Below are positions 43,610-55,009 of a stretch of DNA of 64,000 nt, one piece after another (positions within the stretch are counted from its first letter, which is position 1; each line of letters starts with the position of its first letter). The position numbers and the translations under genes are program-made. The stretch lies in NCBI GenBank assembly GCA_031763025.1, contig JASSKH010000019.1, forward strand, positions 10,662,009 to 10,726,008, read 5' to 3'. The notes under the pieces were generated by a model, which searched no databases, had not been told where the DNA came from, and saw only the letters and a list, made by a program, of their open reading frames with translations. Origin of the DNA: Macrocystis pyrifera. Its lineage: Eukaryota > Sar > Phaeophyceae > Laminariales > Laminariaceae.

Positions 43610-43765
43610 TCCATATATATATATATATATTTAAGCAACCGATTCGGGAAAACATGAAACCCACCGCATATATATATATATATTGCCGTAGGTCAGTTTG
43701 ATGTTCCATAAAATCGCATCAAAATTCAGCCCGATCAGACTATGGTAGCGAGCAAATCCCACAGT
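43610..43765 (-). repeat. Candidate terminal repeat of the copia fossil, right copy
   Basis: Partner of 39255-39420. It includes two (AT)n expansions and is followed by a fragment resembling MITE-D (GAGACGGGACCGCGATTCTG) and a G run at 43865-43903. Confidence 0.5.
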
Positions 43766-44184
43766 TTTGTTCTCGAGACGGGACCGCGATTCTGAAACGG
43801 TCAAGGTAACTGCCCGCGTGCAAATATAAACCCTCTTGAGACTCGTCGAGAGGAGCAAAAACTGCCGGGGGGGGGGGGGGGGGGGGGGGGGAGGGGGGGG
43901 GGGGACGCTGACGAAATTAATTACTTACAACACACCGGCCGCTGCTCGGGGGAAAAAAAAACACTGACGGATTAATTATGTACAGCACACCGGCCGCTGC
44001 ATGCTCGTGGAACATAAAATAAATGCAGATCGCACCGAGTCGGAGTCGCAATGCGTATGATATGCCGCACAGCAGCCGCGGCGACGTGATGATCCTACAC
44101 CCGTTACCGCTGCTCGGCGCTCGCGCTTTGCTCGTAGGTAGACGCGTCTGAAAACACCACGAAGATTTCCCATTGTTTGGTAGC

Positions 44185-44294
44185 TAATACGGGGGGTCCA
44201 TAGTTGATAGGACCTATGGTAACAAAACAAAACTAAATATTTACCTATTTTTGCTAACAAAATTTGGTCCTATTAACTATGGACCCCCGCAATA
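44185..44294. mobile_element. MITE-A copy
   Basis: TAATACGGGGGGTCCATAGT to GGACCCCCGCAATA. It is intergenic. Confidence 0.8.
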
Positions 44295-44439
44295 GTATCT
44301 CGGGTTGTCACAGGGGTTGAGCCGGGTGAGCAACAATCCCACACGACCTGCGCTGTAGGTCTGTAACGAACATGCCGGCAAAAGGCGTGCGCCTCAGTGT
44401 GGAGAAGCCACACCAGTCATAAATATTGCCTCATCAGGC

Positions 44440-44860
44440 AAAAAAAACGCGCTGGACACCCCCATACTCGTACACAATTTTTCTCTCATTTTTCGCTTCT
44501 AACCTGTACCAGATATGTCCTTACTATCATTGACATGCTCCAATATCGTCGATTTCCGACATTCCAACGGTTGAAAAGCCCCATCAAGCTGCAGAACACG
44601 TCTCGTTTTTTCTCTCACTTTTCTTTTTTTTTTTGTCCCGTATCTCGTCGTCATCATCCATTATCGTCGATTTTGAACATTCGAACCACAGATTAGAAGC
44701 CCCATCAGTCAGAATAGGTTTGGCAGAAAAACGTGCTGTGACATATACCCCCGTCATCGTTCACATACATGTATGATAACCGTCTCATGATCGCTCCATT
44801 TCGTCTTTCGAATCCGTATCTCGTTATATTCATCCATTATCATCGATTTTGAACACTCGA
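44440..44860 (+). repeat. About 170-bp tandem repeat, three units
   Basis: Shared blocks are CATTATCGTCGATTTTGAAC, CGTATCTCGTCGTCATCATC and GAAGCCCCATCA. A fragment recurs at 63655-63700 (AATAGGTTTGGCCAAAACAT). Confidence 0.65.
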
Positions 44861-45379
44861 AAAAAGCAGGCACGAAGGCATCTATCTCATGTCATCATTC
44901 CGCCGACCCCCAGAACACAGCAAGACCAGCAGTAAGTAGCAGCAGCAGAAGCAGTAGAGAACAAAAAACAAAAAACAGGACACCCGATTACTTATAATGC
45001 CGACATGTAACCAAAACACAAAAGAACGCCCGTCCGCCCGCCCCAAACATCTTTTAGCCCGATTGTACTGCTGTACATAACACAAAAGTGTCATCATGTC
45101 TGGTTTCTGGTCCGGGCATGGGGCCTTATCATCCCCTGGTCCGGCGGAATATCGACGCTTTCCGAAGGTCAACTCTCGCCGTGCATCCCGCCGCGCCCTC
45201 CCCAGCCCCCTTTGACGAAAAACACGCACAAAACTGCCTGCGCCTAAGAGAAAGCCCCTTGAGAGAAACCGAACAACAAACCAGATCGCGCCCCGCTGGC
45301 ACCCTATTACCGCTCGAAAAACGCAGAACCAAAAACAAAGCCCAAGCTCAGAAACGCAGAATCCAACCTTGCACACGTC

Positions 45380-45640
45380 GGAAAGATAATCTGTAGATCA
45401 CCTACAGATAGATCATCCACAGATAGATCACCTACAGATAGATCATCTACAGATAGATCATCTACAGATAGATAATCTAGATCTTAACCTGCCGTTATTA
45501 TATGCCGTGCAGGATCTGTGCAGTACAGATCCGACCCGGGAGACACGTCCCTTATCACCTCGGGAGATCATGTAGATCATCTATATATTCATCCGCCGTT
45601 ATAATACGTTGAGCCGGATCTGTACGACTGCAGATCCAAC
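45380..45640. repeat. GATC-rich palindromic repeat (W family)
   Basis: CTACAGATAGATCATCTACA in tandem, then CTGCCGTTATTATATGCCGT and GCAGGATCTGTGCAGTACAG. Related copies lie at 29930-30200, 45955-46085, 47045-47200, 55695-55995 and 56100-56285, with an inverse at 25745-25815. Confidence 0.7.
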
Positions 45641-46113
45641 CCAACAGACACGTCACGTCCTCCTGGCACAACACGCCGAACCGTGCGAACTCTCGCCCGG
45701 CCACCTGACCTGACCTAGGCGCAGAACCTGCCCGGAAGGATCAAAATTCACTCTCGAGTGGAAATCCACCATCTGTCCGAAGGAGCATTGACATGAACGG
45801 CTAAACGATCCTTACGCTGCCTGGACAAAACTGCTAAACAATCCTTACGCTGCCTGGACAAACCGGCACCAGGTACCTGCGGTATTACTACTGCTGTAGT
45901 CACGTACAGCCCACAGACAGGCAGCAGTTGCGTGGATCTTCGCACGTCAGCAAGGATGCCCGAGCTTGCGCACACGGACCTGCATCGTCCGGATCCCGCA
46001 CCTGCCGTCCTGATATGTTTAGCAGGATCTGTAACGTACAGATATAGATCCAGCCCATGAACCAGGTGCTACACCATGTAGACCATACGGCTCTCACACC
46101 ACCTCCGCCGCCG

Positions 46114-46235
<122 letters not shown>

Positions 46236-46599
46236 CCCACCGGAAATGACAAAAAATGACCAAGAAAACAAAAAAAACATTTATTCCGCACTGGTACGTA
46301 CTCTGCAGAAGAAAACAAAAAGCGCGCCAACACGAAAAACAAGATTAGGACAGTGAAAAACCGAAAAGAGAAAACAAAATACCAGTAAATAAAAACACTG
46401 TAGTACACTCTCGTACTTTCTACTATAAACGAACGATACCCATACGGTGCTACCTACCACAAAGACAACCGCACATTACAAAAAACACAAACAACAACTC
46501 TCCGAGAACAAAAAAAAAAACTCTACATGGATGCTCGAGCTGTCATTCTTCTTCGACCACTAACTGGCTTACATCTATATAAGACAAGCCGACAACATC

Positions 46600-46600
<1 letters not shown>

Positions 46601-46631
<31 letters not shown>
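46601..46631 (+). repeat. C(31) homopolymer
   Basis: Follows GACAACATCA. No PCT body is recognisable. Confidence 0.95.
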
Positions 46632-47764
46632 TACCCGCTGGGAAAAATCGGAGGGAAATAAAACCAGTTTCAATTACTAACGCGTCATGCACACTCCCGC
46701 ACGCTTCCCGAGCAAAACCAAGCCCAGCGCTCGCCGGGGGTATCCCGGTGTGCTGCTCCAGTCGTGTGTTGATTCTGTAGTGTACCGCAGCGATGTACTA
46801 GGGATCCTAATGTACTGCTAGCGTATAGCACCGCTGTAGTGCACTGCAGCGATCAGAGACCGACCTTCTGTGCATCCCCCGTCCGCCCGTGACTCATGTA
46901 TCTCACGAAAGCCTCAACTCGGGACCTCTCGGCGTCGAAACGACGAACCCGCTCCGAGGTGCTCGGTACACACGTACACGCTGAGGGGCCAACACGCGCG
47001 CATACAGCGAAAGAGCTCCACCGCCATCATAAGCACCACGGTTGAGCGCCGATCGACACCATACAGATCGCACAGCTCCCACCAGGCAGCATGAGCTGCA
47101 TCATAGGTAGACCATACAGATCATACAGGTCGGGAATAGATGATATATCTGCCCGGAAAGACCTGCCCAATGACGTGGTGGGTCTGATATGATCCGATTT
47201 GTTCCGTGCGTCCAAACTGCTCTCGCCCCCCGTCAACCGTTACCGTTACGACCGTGGTAAAACGTCGCCGTCAAGCCCGGCGACGACGCCGAGCGAGAAC
47301 TTTCTCCCTGCGAGGGTGGCTCGCGTGAGGGAAAAAAAAAAACAGGGGAGACGAAATTTCCCATCGACTGCGCCCGAGAGCCCCTCCAAAACTTAAAAAC
47401 AATCCTCAAAATGTGACAAGACGCACGGGGCATACACAAGAGAAAACAAAACAAAAACCTTGGTGTAGCGTCTCTTCGCAGGAGAGAAAAAGGCGGCGGG
47501 CAGGTGGGTCGTAGCACATCACGTCCCCCACTTGGCACCGTGTCAAAAAAAAGGGCGCGGGTTTCAAGTTGAAGGCAGGCACACGCGCGCGCAGGCGCAC
47601 ACGTTTCACGCGTGAGCACACACGCTCAAAACCTTACATCCGTGTTCAAGCCATGGTCACGTTCAGGCGCACGCTCACGCTTAATGAAGCCCAAGACCCC
47701 GCTCAAGCCCAAGCTCATGCCTCACCCCCCCCCCCCCCCCCCCCCCCCCGCCCCTCCCCTCCCC

Positions 47765-47951
47765 ATCCCCGTCTATGGCCATACCACTAAGGCCATGTAT
47801 GACAACGAGTACCCCCACCCCCCCCCCACCGTCACTAAGAATGTGTGTTCAACGGTCAAATCACTACGGCGAACAACAAATGTGTGTTCAACGGTCAACT
47901 CACTACGGCGAACAACAAATGAGTACGCCCCCCACCCCCCCCCCCCCCCCC

Positions 47952-47987
<36 letters not shown>

Positions 47988-47993
47988 ACGCAA
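47765..47993 (+). mobile_element. PCT repeats, mixed subfamilies with long C tails
   Basis: GGCCATGTATGACAACGAGT with C-rich tail, then CAACGGTCAAATCACTACGG twice, then GGCGAACAACAAATGAGTAC with a long C-rich tail. It lies 0.4 kb beyond the sulfotransferase stop. Confidence 0.65.
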
Positions 47994-48387
47994 CTTCCTC
48001 AACACTTTTTTGGTGAAGCATCTCAAATCACCCACGAACGTATTGACGCCCCACCACACACCCCCCGCGGCCTCCCCCCGCCCCACCACCCCCCTACCCG
48101 CCACCACGCCCACTCCCACCCTAGAGCGCCGCCAGAGAGACTCAGCTATCTAAAATTGCGGGAACCTCGTGAGGCGAAACTTCTTTTTTGAGCGGTCTGT
48201 CCCCAGATTACCTCCCTTTGGCCAGGTCTCTTTGGTTTTGAAGGAGTACGGAGAATTTTATTGAGAGTTTTTGTTTTTATTTTTATTTTTCAAAGAGAGA
48301 GAGGTTTGGTAAACGCTGACGGTTTCGAAAAAAAAAAAAAAAAGGAAAACGAAAACGAAAGGGCCTTCCTGGAGGGCTCATGTATCA

Positions 48388-48492
48388 TCATCGTCGTTTT
48401 TCCCCCTTGAAGGCGTTTTTCTCCCATCCGAAGTCTCGGCCGAGGAGTTTGTAGAGCTTTTCGTTGAAGGGGGCGTAGAAGTCTTGCAACAC
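48388..48492 (-). CDS. S9: sulfotransferase terminal exon
   Basis: The acceptor is AAACCGTCAG|GTG, and the stop TGA is at 48388-48390. The 34 codons read VLQDFYAPFNEKLYKLLG and then RDFGWEKNAF with a basic end. L-x-x-F-Y-x-P-F-N-x-x-L and a Trp near the end are conserved in CHST15-type proteins, so the C-terminus looks complete. Confidence 0.85.
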   Translation of the reverse strand: MLQDFYAPFNEKLYKLLGRDFGWEKNAFKGEKRR

Positions 48493-49867
48493 CTGACGGT
48501 TTCAAAAACCGAAGGAACGAAGCGAAACGTTACAGCAAACATGCGGAGGCGTGCGTGCGGGGGGAGGGAGGGAAGTGTGTGAGGGGCAGTGAGTGTATTG
48601 TATTCATAAATGATGGTCCACTACATAAACTCGTACTAAGCATTTCGTGTATTTTAGTATTGGCCTTTGTCGTGCACAACTTTCTACTCTTACGTAATGA
48701 TAGTGTGCTGTTGAAAAAAATTACCGTGCCGTAAGTGTAGGGTTGACGTGCGGCCATAAAAGTACCATACCCCTCTTCCAGTGTCTTAAGTGTCTCAAGT
48801 GTCATGTTACTTGCTTGTAGCGTGGGAGTGTTTCAAATTATGATAGCGCCGAAAAAAACAAAAAAGAGAACCCCTGTCGAAAATGCTACAGAAAAAAAAA
48901 AAACGACACACCGCCCGACCGAACGACTGAGCGACCGACCGACCGACACACCCACCGCTGTCCACCATCCACCCACCCACGTACACCAACTGACGGGCGG
49001 CTACAATTGTCCTGCTGTTCGAGTCCTTAGCGACAGCTACCGCACACGTTTTAGCACAGCATCCAGCACATCGGAAACATAATCTACGGATCATTCCCAC
49101 CCCCATGGTGTGTAGATAATTCAGCGCAATTAACAGATCCCTCATCTGCATGATCTCGCTCATGTCGCCTGCCGCGTGGGAGCCGTGTGAACAACGTGCA
49201 TGATTTAGGACAGGCTTCCCGGGATGGACGTGCACACTACGCATACATATTCCTGCACAGCACTTCCTAACGCAAGGCTATATATAGCCTACATGATCTA
49301 CAGTAGATCTCGTGATACATCTGTAGATGATTTAAGTATCTCAAGTATTTCGCCCCCCAAGTCCCAAGCTTCATCGCACTACAAAATGAACGAACTACCC
49401 CCGACACCAACACCAAGAACAACCAACACAACCCGTCCCCCCACCACACCTCACAACCACGCAATGACAACGACTACACCCACCACCACCGCCGCCGCCG
49501 CCACCACCATCACCACCACCATCAACTACCTTCATCAGGAGGGAGCAGGAAGGGTGTTGCTCCGTCTTGAAACGGATGCGTGGTCAATGGGTTGGTTAAC
49601 ACGACCAAGGCAACCGACGCATGACCGCCCCCCACCCCCTCCCTCTTCCCCTCCCCTCCTCCCTCCTACCACCTCCCCTGCCAGCCCCCCCCCCCCCACT
49701 ACCACCGACAGCACCGTGTACCTTGAAAGTTTCAGCGTTGATCTTCTTGTGGTCCGGTATATCCGGCGGCGGTGTCACATTCTCGGCCTCCAAGATGCCT
49801 ACGTCAATAGGACACAGTCCGAGGAACCGATACACTTCCTGCTTTGAGCAAGCCGCATAAAAAAACG

Positions 49868-49908
<41 letters not shown>

Positions 49909-50544
49909 ATCGGAAAACGACCAAAAAAAAGAAGGGGGAAGGGGCGGGGCGTACTCATTTGTTGCTTGCCTTAGTCATTTGACCATTGACCACGCATCCC
50001 TTTCGAGACGGAGGGGGGGAGAAGCGGGGGCTGGAGCACGTAGTATTCTACTCCACGAACAACAGCAGCAACAACAACAACAACAACAACAACCGCAGCA
50101 GCAGCAGCAGCAACATGTCATACCTCGATGGTTTCTTCTTGTCTCGACATGAGGTCGGCCGAATCGACGATCAGCACGTTCTCGCTTCCGAAAACGGTTA
50201 TCCAGTGGAGGACCTGAACAGCGACAAAAAAAGAAGAAAAAAAAAAAAGAAGAAGAAGAGGAAGAATACGGGTAAAGGAAGTTGAGTATTCGAAATGAAC
50301 ACACAAAACGAGGGAATTAAACGAGTTAACAAAATGAACGGACAAAACATGAGCAACGAAAATGGGCCAGGGACGTATAAGTAGACTAACGAGCTCAGCA
50401 AAACGAGCACACGAGGAGGGGGTGGGAGGGGGGGTGAAACTCCTTGTTATCATGGCCGATGTCCGTATCACAGTCGTAGAATCATCGAACCTCGCATCCC
50501 TACAATGCCGGGACGAAGCAAGATACTATTTTTGGTCGCAGGCG

Positions 50545-50581
<37 letters not shown>

Positions 50582-50977
50582 GCATCGGCAACAAAACGAG
50601 CACCATAAAAAAGGAAACAACGAAATGGGGAAACAGACGGCCCAACAAAAAAAATCGAAGATAACAAACAAAACCGAGACAAACATGACAAGGATGATGG
50701 AACACGAGCCTTCAGCCAAAAAAACAATGCTCGAGGGGAATAAACTGTACTCCAAACGTGTAAATCGGGAGGAGGTGGGGGGGAGGGTGCACTCCTTTAT
50801 TGTTTTCCTTAGTCATTTGACCAACCATTGACCACGCATCCCTTTCGAGACGGAGCACCGTTCCTACTCCGAATAGACACCACCAGTTGGGCGCTCATTA
50901 CGTTGTTTCCATATATGACATTAAAAAAAAACTGCTGGCTAATCTTACATTCGCCGCCTGAGGCCACCATCTATCCA

Positions 50978-51008
<31 letters not shown>

Positions 51009-52594
51009 CTACCTTCTGATCGACGCCAAAGTTGAAAAAAAAAAAAACTATTGTCATTACATACCCAACCCCAGACGTACTCGCAAATGTTGGGGTGTGC
51101 TTTCCACCCAAAAAAAAAAACAAAATTACTAGAAATCGGCAAAATGCTACAAGGTTAATTCAACCCCGTTTTCCCTACTGCAACTCACGCGCAACACCTG
51201 ACGATGTGGCGAGCATCGCACACCAATTTTTATTTTTCGACTAATTACGTAGGACCATACTAAATAGTACCTACCGAACACACAAAACACCTATATATTT
51301 CCCTATTTTTTCTGACAAATATTTGGTCCTATTCGTAGTACTACCTACGAACTACAATCTATTAATAGAGGGGTGTCGGGGTTTCCGTGTGTCAATACGC
51401 GTAGACCTTTTTCGAAAACATTTTTCCTGGGTTACAATACACTGCTTAAGGAGCACCACATAGTAAATAGGACCAACTATTGTCAGTAGAAATAGCGATA
51501 TAACATTTTTTTTTTTTTTGTTTGTTAATATATCCTCCGTCGGATTGGTAAAAATAAAGCTTAAGCTCACCGACCACACTTCCACGTTCCAATTTCGTGT
51601 CGTGTGTCAATCAGGAAACATGTAGGAGGTTTTGTGCGTACCGTAGGTCCTATTTACTACGCCCCCCCACAAAACGGGGATTAGAAGGGACCGCTCCCCC
51701 CGAACGGCGGGACGGCCATGATTTATCACGGAGAACGGCACACCAGGTATACGTGACCTCGAACACCTGCGCACGTTTTTTTTTCATCAGGGCATTTCTC
51801 GGGATTTTTACCGCGGTGTTTGTGCGGGATTCGGGACAATTCCCGTGGACCCGTGACAAGTGTGCATCTACCCCCCTTCCCGCACAAACGGCGCCGTTCC
51901 CGCCGAAACTCTAAAAATCCCGTTTCCGCACAAACACGTCCCGAAACCAAGAGAAGAAGAAGAAAAAAAAAAAACAAACAAAACAAAGCAAAGCAAAGCA
52001 AAGCAAAGCAAAGCAAAAAAAAAAAAAGCAAAAAAAAAAAAAAACACCAACGAAAGGTTTGCACCTCATCACTTGCGGACGGACAGCTACGACAGCTACT
52101 CGTACGACAGCGAGGACAGCTCTCCACAAAAACCCCACAAAAGGAGCGGAATTGAGTCACGTCTCGTCTGAGGAATGCGACAGCGTCGGAAGCGCCACAC
52201 AGCACACAGCAGTCCATGTCAGCCACAAATCCCGCGGTCCGTGACAAACGTGGAATGCCGTTCCCGCACAAACCCGTCCCGCGGTGGTGGCCACATCCCA
52301 CAGAAAAAAAAGGCACCGCTTAGTCCCGGCATAACTGAGTCTCGTTGGGGGATATCGTCCCCGGAGTCGGAAAATGCGTCCCGTACTCTCGAGGAAAGCC
52401 TTGGATTTTTCCCATCGTTGGCAGAAGTATAGAGGCTCATTCTTATCGGAGAGAAGCTCTATTTTCCATAATTTCCCAACCGAGTTTGGAAATAACCGGA
52501 CGTGTGTGTGAAGACACAGAGGCGTTCTGTCACGATTTGTGAAATTCTTCGGAAGCGAAAAAAAGAACAGAAAAGTTATCTTTTCACATATTTG

Positions 52595-52636
<42 letters not shown>

Positions 52637-54976
52637 TCAGCAAAGTCTGGGCAAAAAAGATCAAAAGAAACTGCGCGAAAAAAACACGGAAAAGTATGTT
52701 AAAAAAAGAATTTTCCGGTAACACTCACCCTTCCAAGGAACGAACTACTGCAAAAGGCGCCACGGTGTTCACATGATATTCATGATCCCATCCTGCGCAC
52801 AAAAACCGATATATTCCATTACTGGCACTATTACGGGGGTCCGTAGTGAACGGGACCGATGGATGTCGACGAGTAGAAGAACGGTTCAACGTGAAGACAC
52901 ACACACATACACATGGTGTACATTAAAATTAAAACCTACCAGGTATAGATTTATCTATTACGGGGGTGCATAGTTAATAGGACCTATGGTATACATAAAA
53001 ACCTATATATTCACCTATTTTTACTAACAAAATTTGGTCCCGTTAACTATGGACCCCCGTAATAGTTATTTACTGTGGTCCCCCGTAATACTATTACGGG
53101 GGTCCTTAGTTAACAGGACCAAATTTTGTTCGTAAAAATAGGTAAATATATAGGTTTTTATGTATACCATAGGTCCTATTAACTATGTACCCCCGTAATA
53201 CTAAGCATACTCGATCGTCATTTCGGGGGACCTATAGTAATCAGGACCCATCTAGTACACAAAAACCTATATATTCCAGTATTTTTACCAAGCATTTTTG
53301 GTCCTCGGTACTATGTCCCCCCGTGTCACGAAAACGGATGATGAGAAACATACGTACGAGTATCAGGGTACCAAGTATCGTATATAGGTAAAAAAAAAAA
53401 AAACTTTATAAAGAGTTAGTGGACATCTCATTACGGGGGATGGGACTACAGCAAACAGGACCACACTAACGCTAGTAAAAACATTGAAATATGTATAGGT
53501 TTTTATGTGTACCGTACGTAGGTCCTATTTTCCCCCGTAATAGCCACAGACCCCCCCTCTGTGTACTGCTGTAGCGTACGACACGATAACCCCCCTCCTC
53601 TGTGTTTCTTAGCGTATGAGCAGGGTTCCGAAAAAGGGGATACCTGGCATAATTTTCTTTGGTCGGAGTCACATCCGTGGTTGGCCTGGTGCGAAAGAAA
53701 GGCCCCTGCATGAAACACAACTACGCGAGCAGTCCGACCGAGAGCATTGTTTCTATTTTTTATCAGAACATGTTTCTCAACTGCAGTTCGTTCCCCACCC
53801 CCTCGCCCACAATGGGACTTAACTGATGTGTCCTCACGTTTTTGACAGACCCTTCCAACACCAGCTTCGTCAGGGAAATTTAAAATCGAACTTTTTCTTC
53901 GTTCTTTCTTGAAAAAAAAAAAAACAAAAAAAAAAACACACACACACACACACACACAAACACACAAAAAACACAAAACACAAAACACAAAACACAAAAA
54001 ACCTAAAACACAAAAAAAAAAAAAAAAAAACTCTACTCGTACTCTATTTTTTTTTCCGCACCTGATAGTAATATATGCCCTTCCGAATAATTTGGCCAGG
54101 GTCGCTGTTGACGAAGCACCTGGTGTAGAAGCGATGCATGGCCTGGGCAGGAGACGGGGAAGGCGGGCAAAAGAAGCGAGGCGGGAAGATTGAACGAAAC
54201 AAAACAAGACGGAGGACACGCCCCCACCACGCATCGGTGGACAAATCACCACCCGGACTACCACCTGCCATTACGGGGGACTGTATTAAATAGGACCTAC
54301 GGTACACACAAAAGCCTACCGGTATATGTTTTACCTATTTTTACCAACAAATTGGGTCCTATTTACTATGGTCCCCGTAATAGATGACCATCTAAATTAT
54401 TTTCGGTACAGGGGGACCATAGCGACCCATCTTATAGACAGAAACCTACACATTCCGGGGTTTTTTTTCCCGCGTGTTTGTTCCTGATTACTACTGCTGC
54501 GCATGTTCAAAGGCGGGGGGAGGGGAGGGGGGTGTACTCGACAGGAGAGATGTACTCGATATCATGCATGGCCGTAGTCGTACGACCATAGACCCTCGCG
54601 TCCTTGCATACAATGCCGGGACGGGGCACGTCGGGTTTTCACCGACCAGGGAGACATTGCTTGCACCAAGCGCCAAGCGAAACGTGAGGTGTTGGGCGAG
54701 TCGCATGAAGGTGGGCTGCATCCTACCGAGAACCGCTTTAGAGGCTGAGGGGGGGGGGGGGGGGGGGGGGTTACAATCAAGTTTTCAGCTCAAGAGTTGC
54801 CCCAATTCACCTCGGCATCTTGAGCCGAAGGGGTGAGCTCTCCCGGCCCGGTCCCGGTCAAAGCTAGCGGAGCAGCCTCTTCGGCCGTGACCCCATTGAA
54901 GCACTGCGAGATTCTTTCCAGTGACGATTCCACCACTACCAGACGTCGAATATCAGACACAGGAGGAGTGGGTGGT

Positions 54977-55009
<33 letters not shown>

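Larger units (their letters stand above)
39255..43765 (-). mobile_element. Ty1/copia-type LTR retrotransposon fossil
   Basis: This is a broken copy lying on the minus strand. Recognisable parts, in element order, are the zinc-finger/pre-integrase and integrase core (about 43200-42583), a Pro/Gly-coding repeat region (about 42290-42000), the reverse transcriptase entry segment (about 41850-41425) and RNase H with the pol end (about 40731-39985). A direct repeat at 39255-39420 and 43610-43765 may be remnants of the terminal repeats, now strongly diverged. More than five breaks are present. A MITE-A copy sits inside the RNase H part. The divergence between the terminal repeats and the later insertion indicate an old copy. 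Confidence 0.75.
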
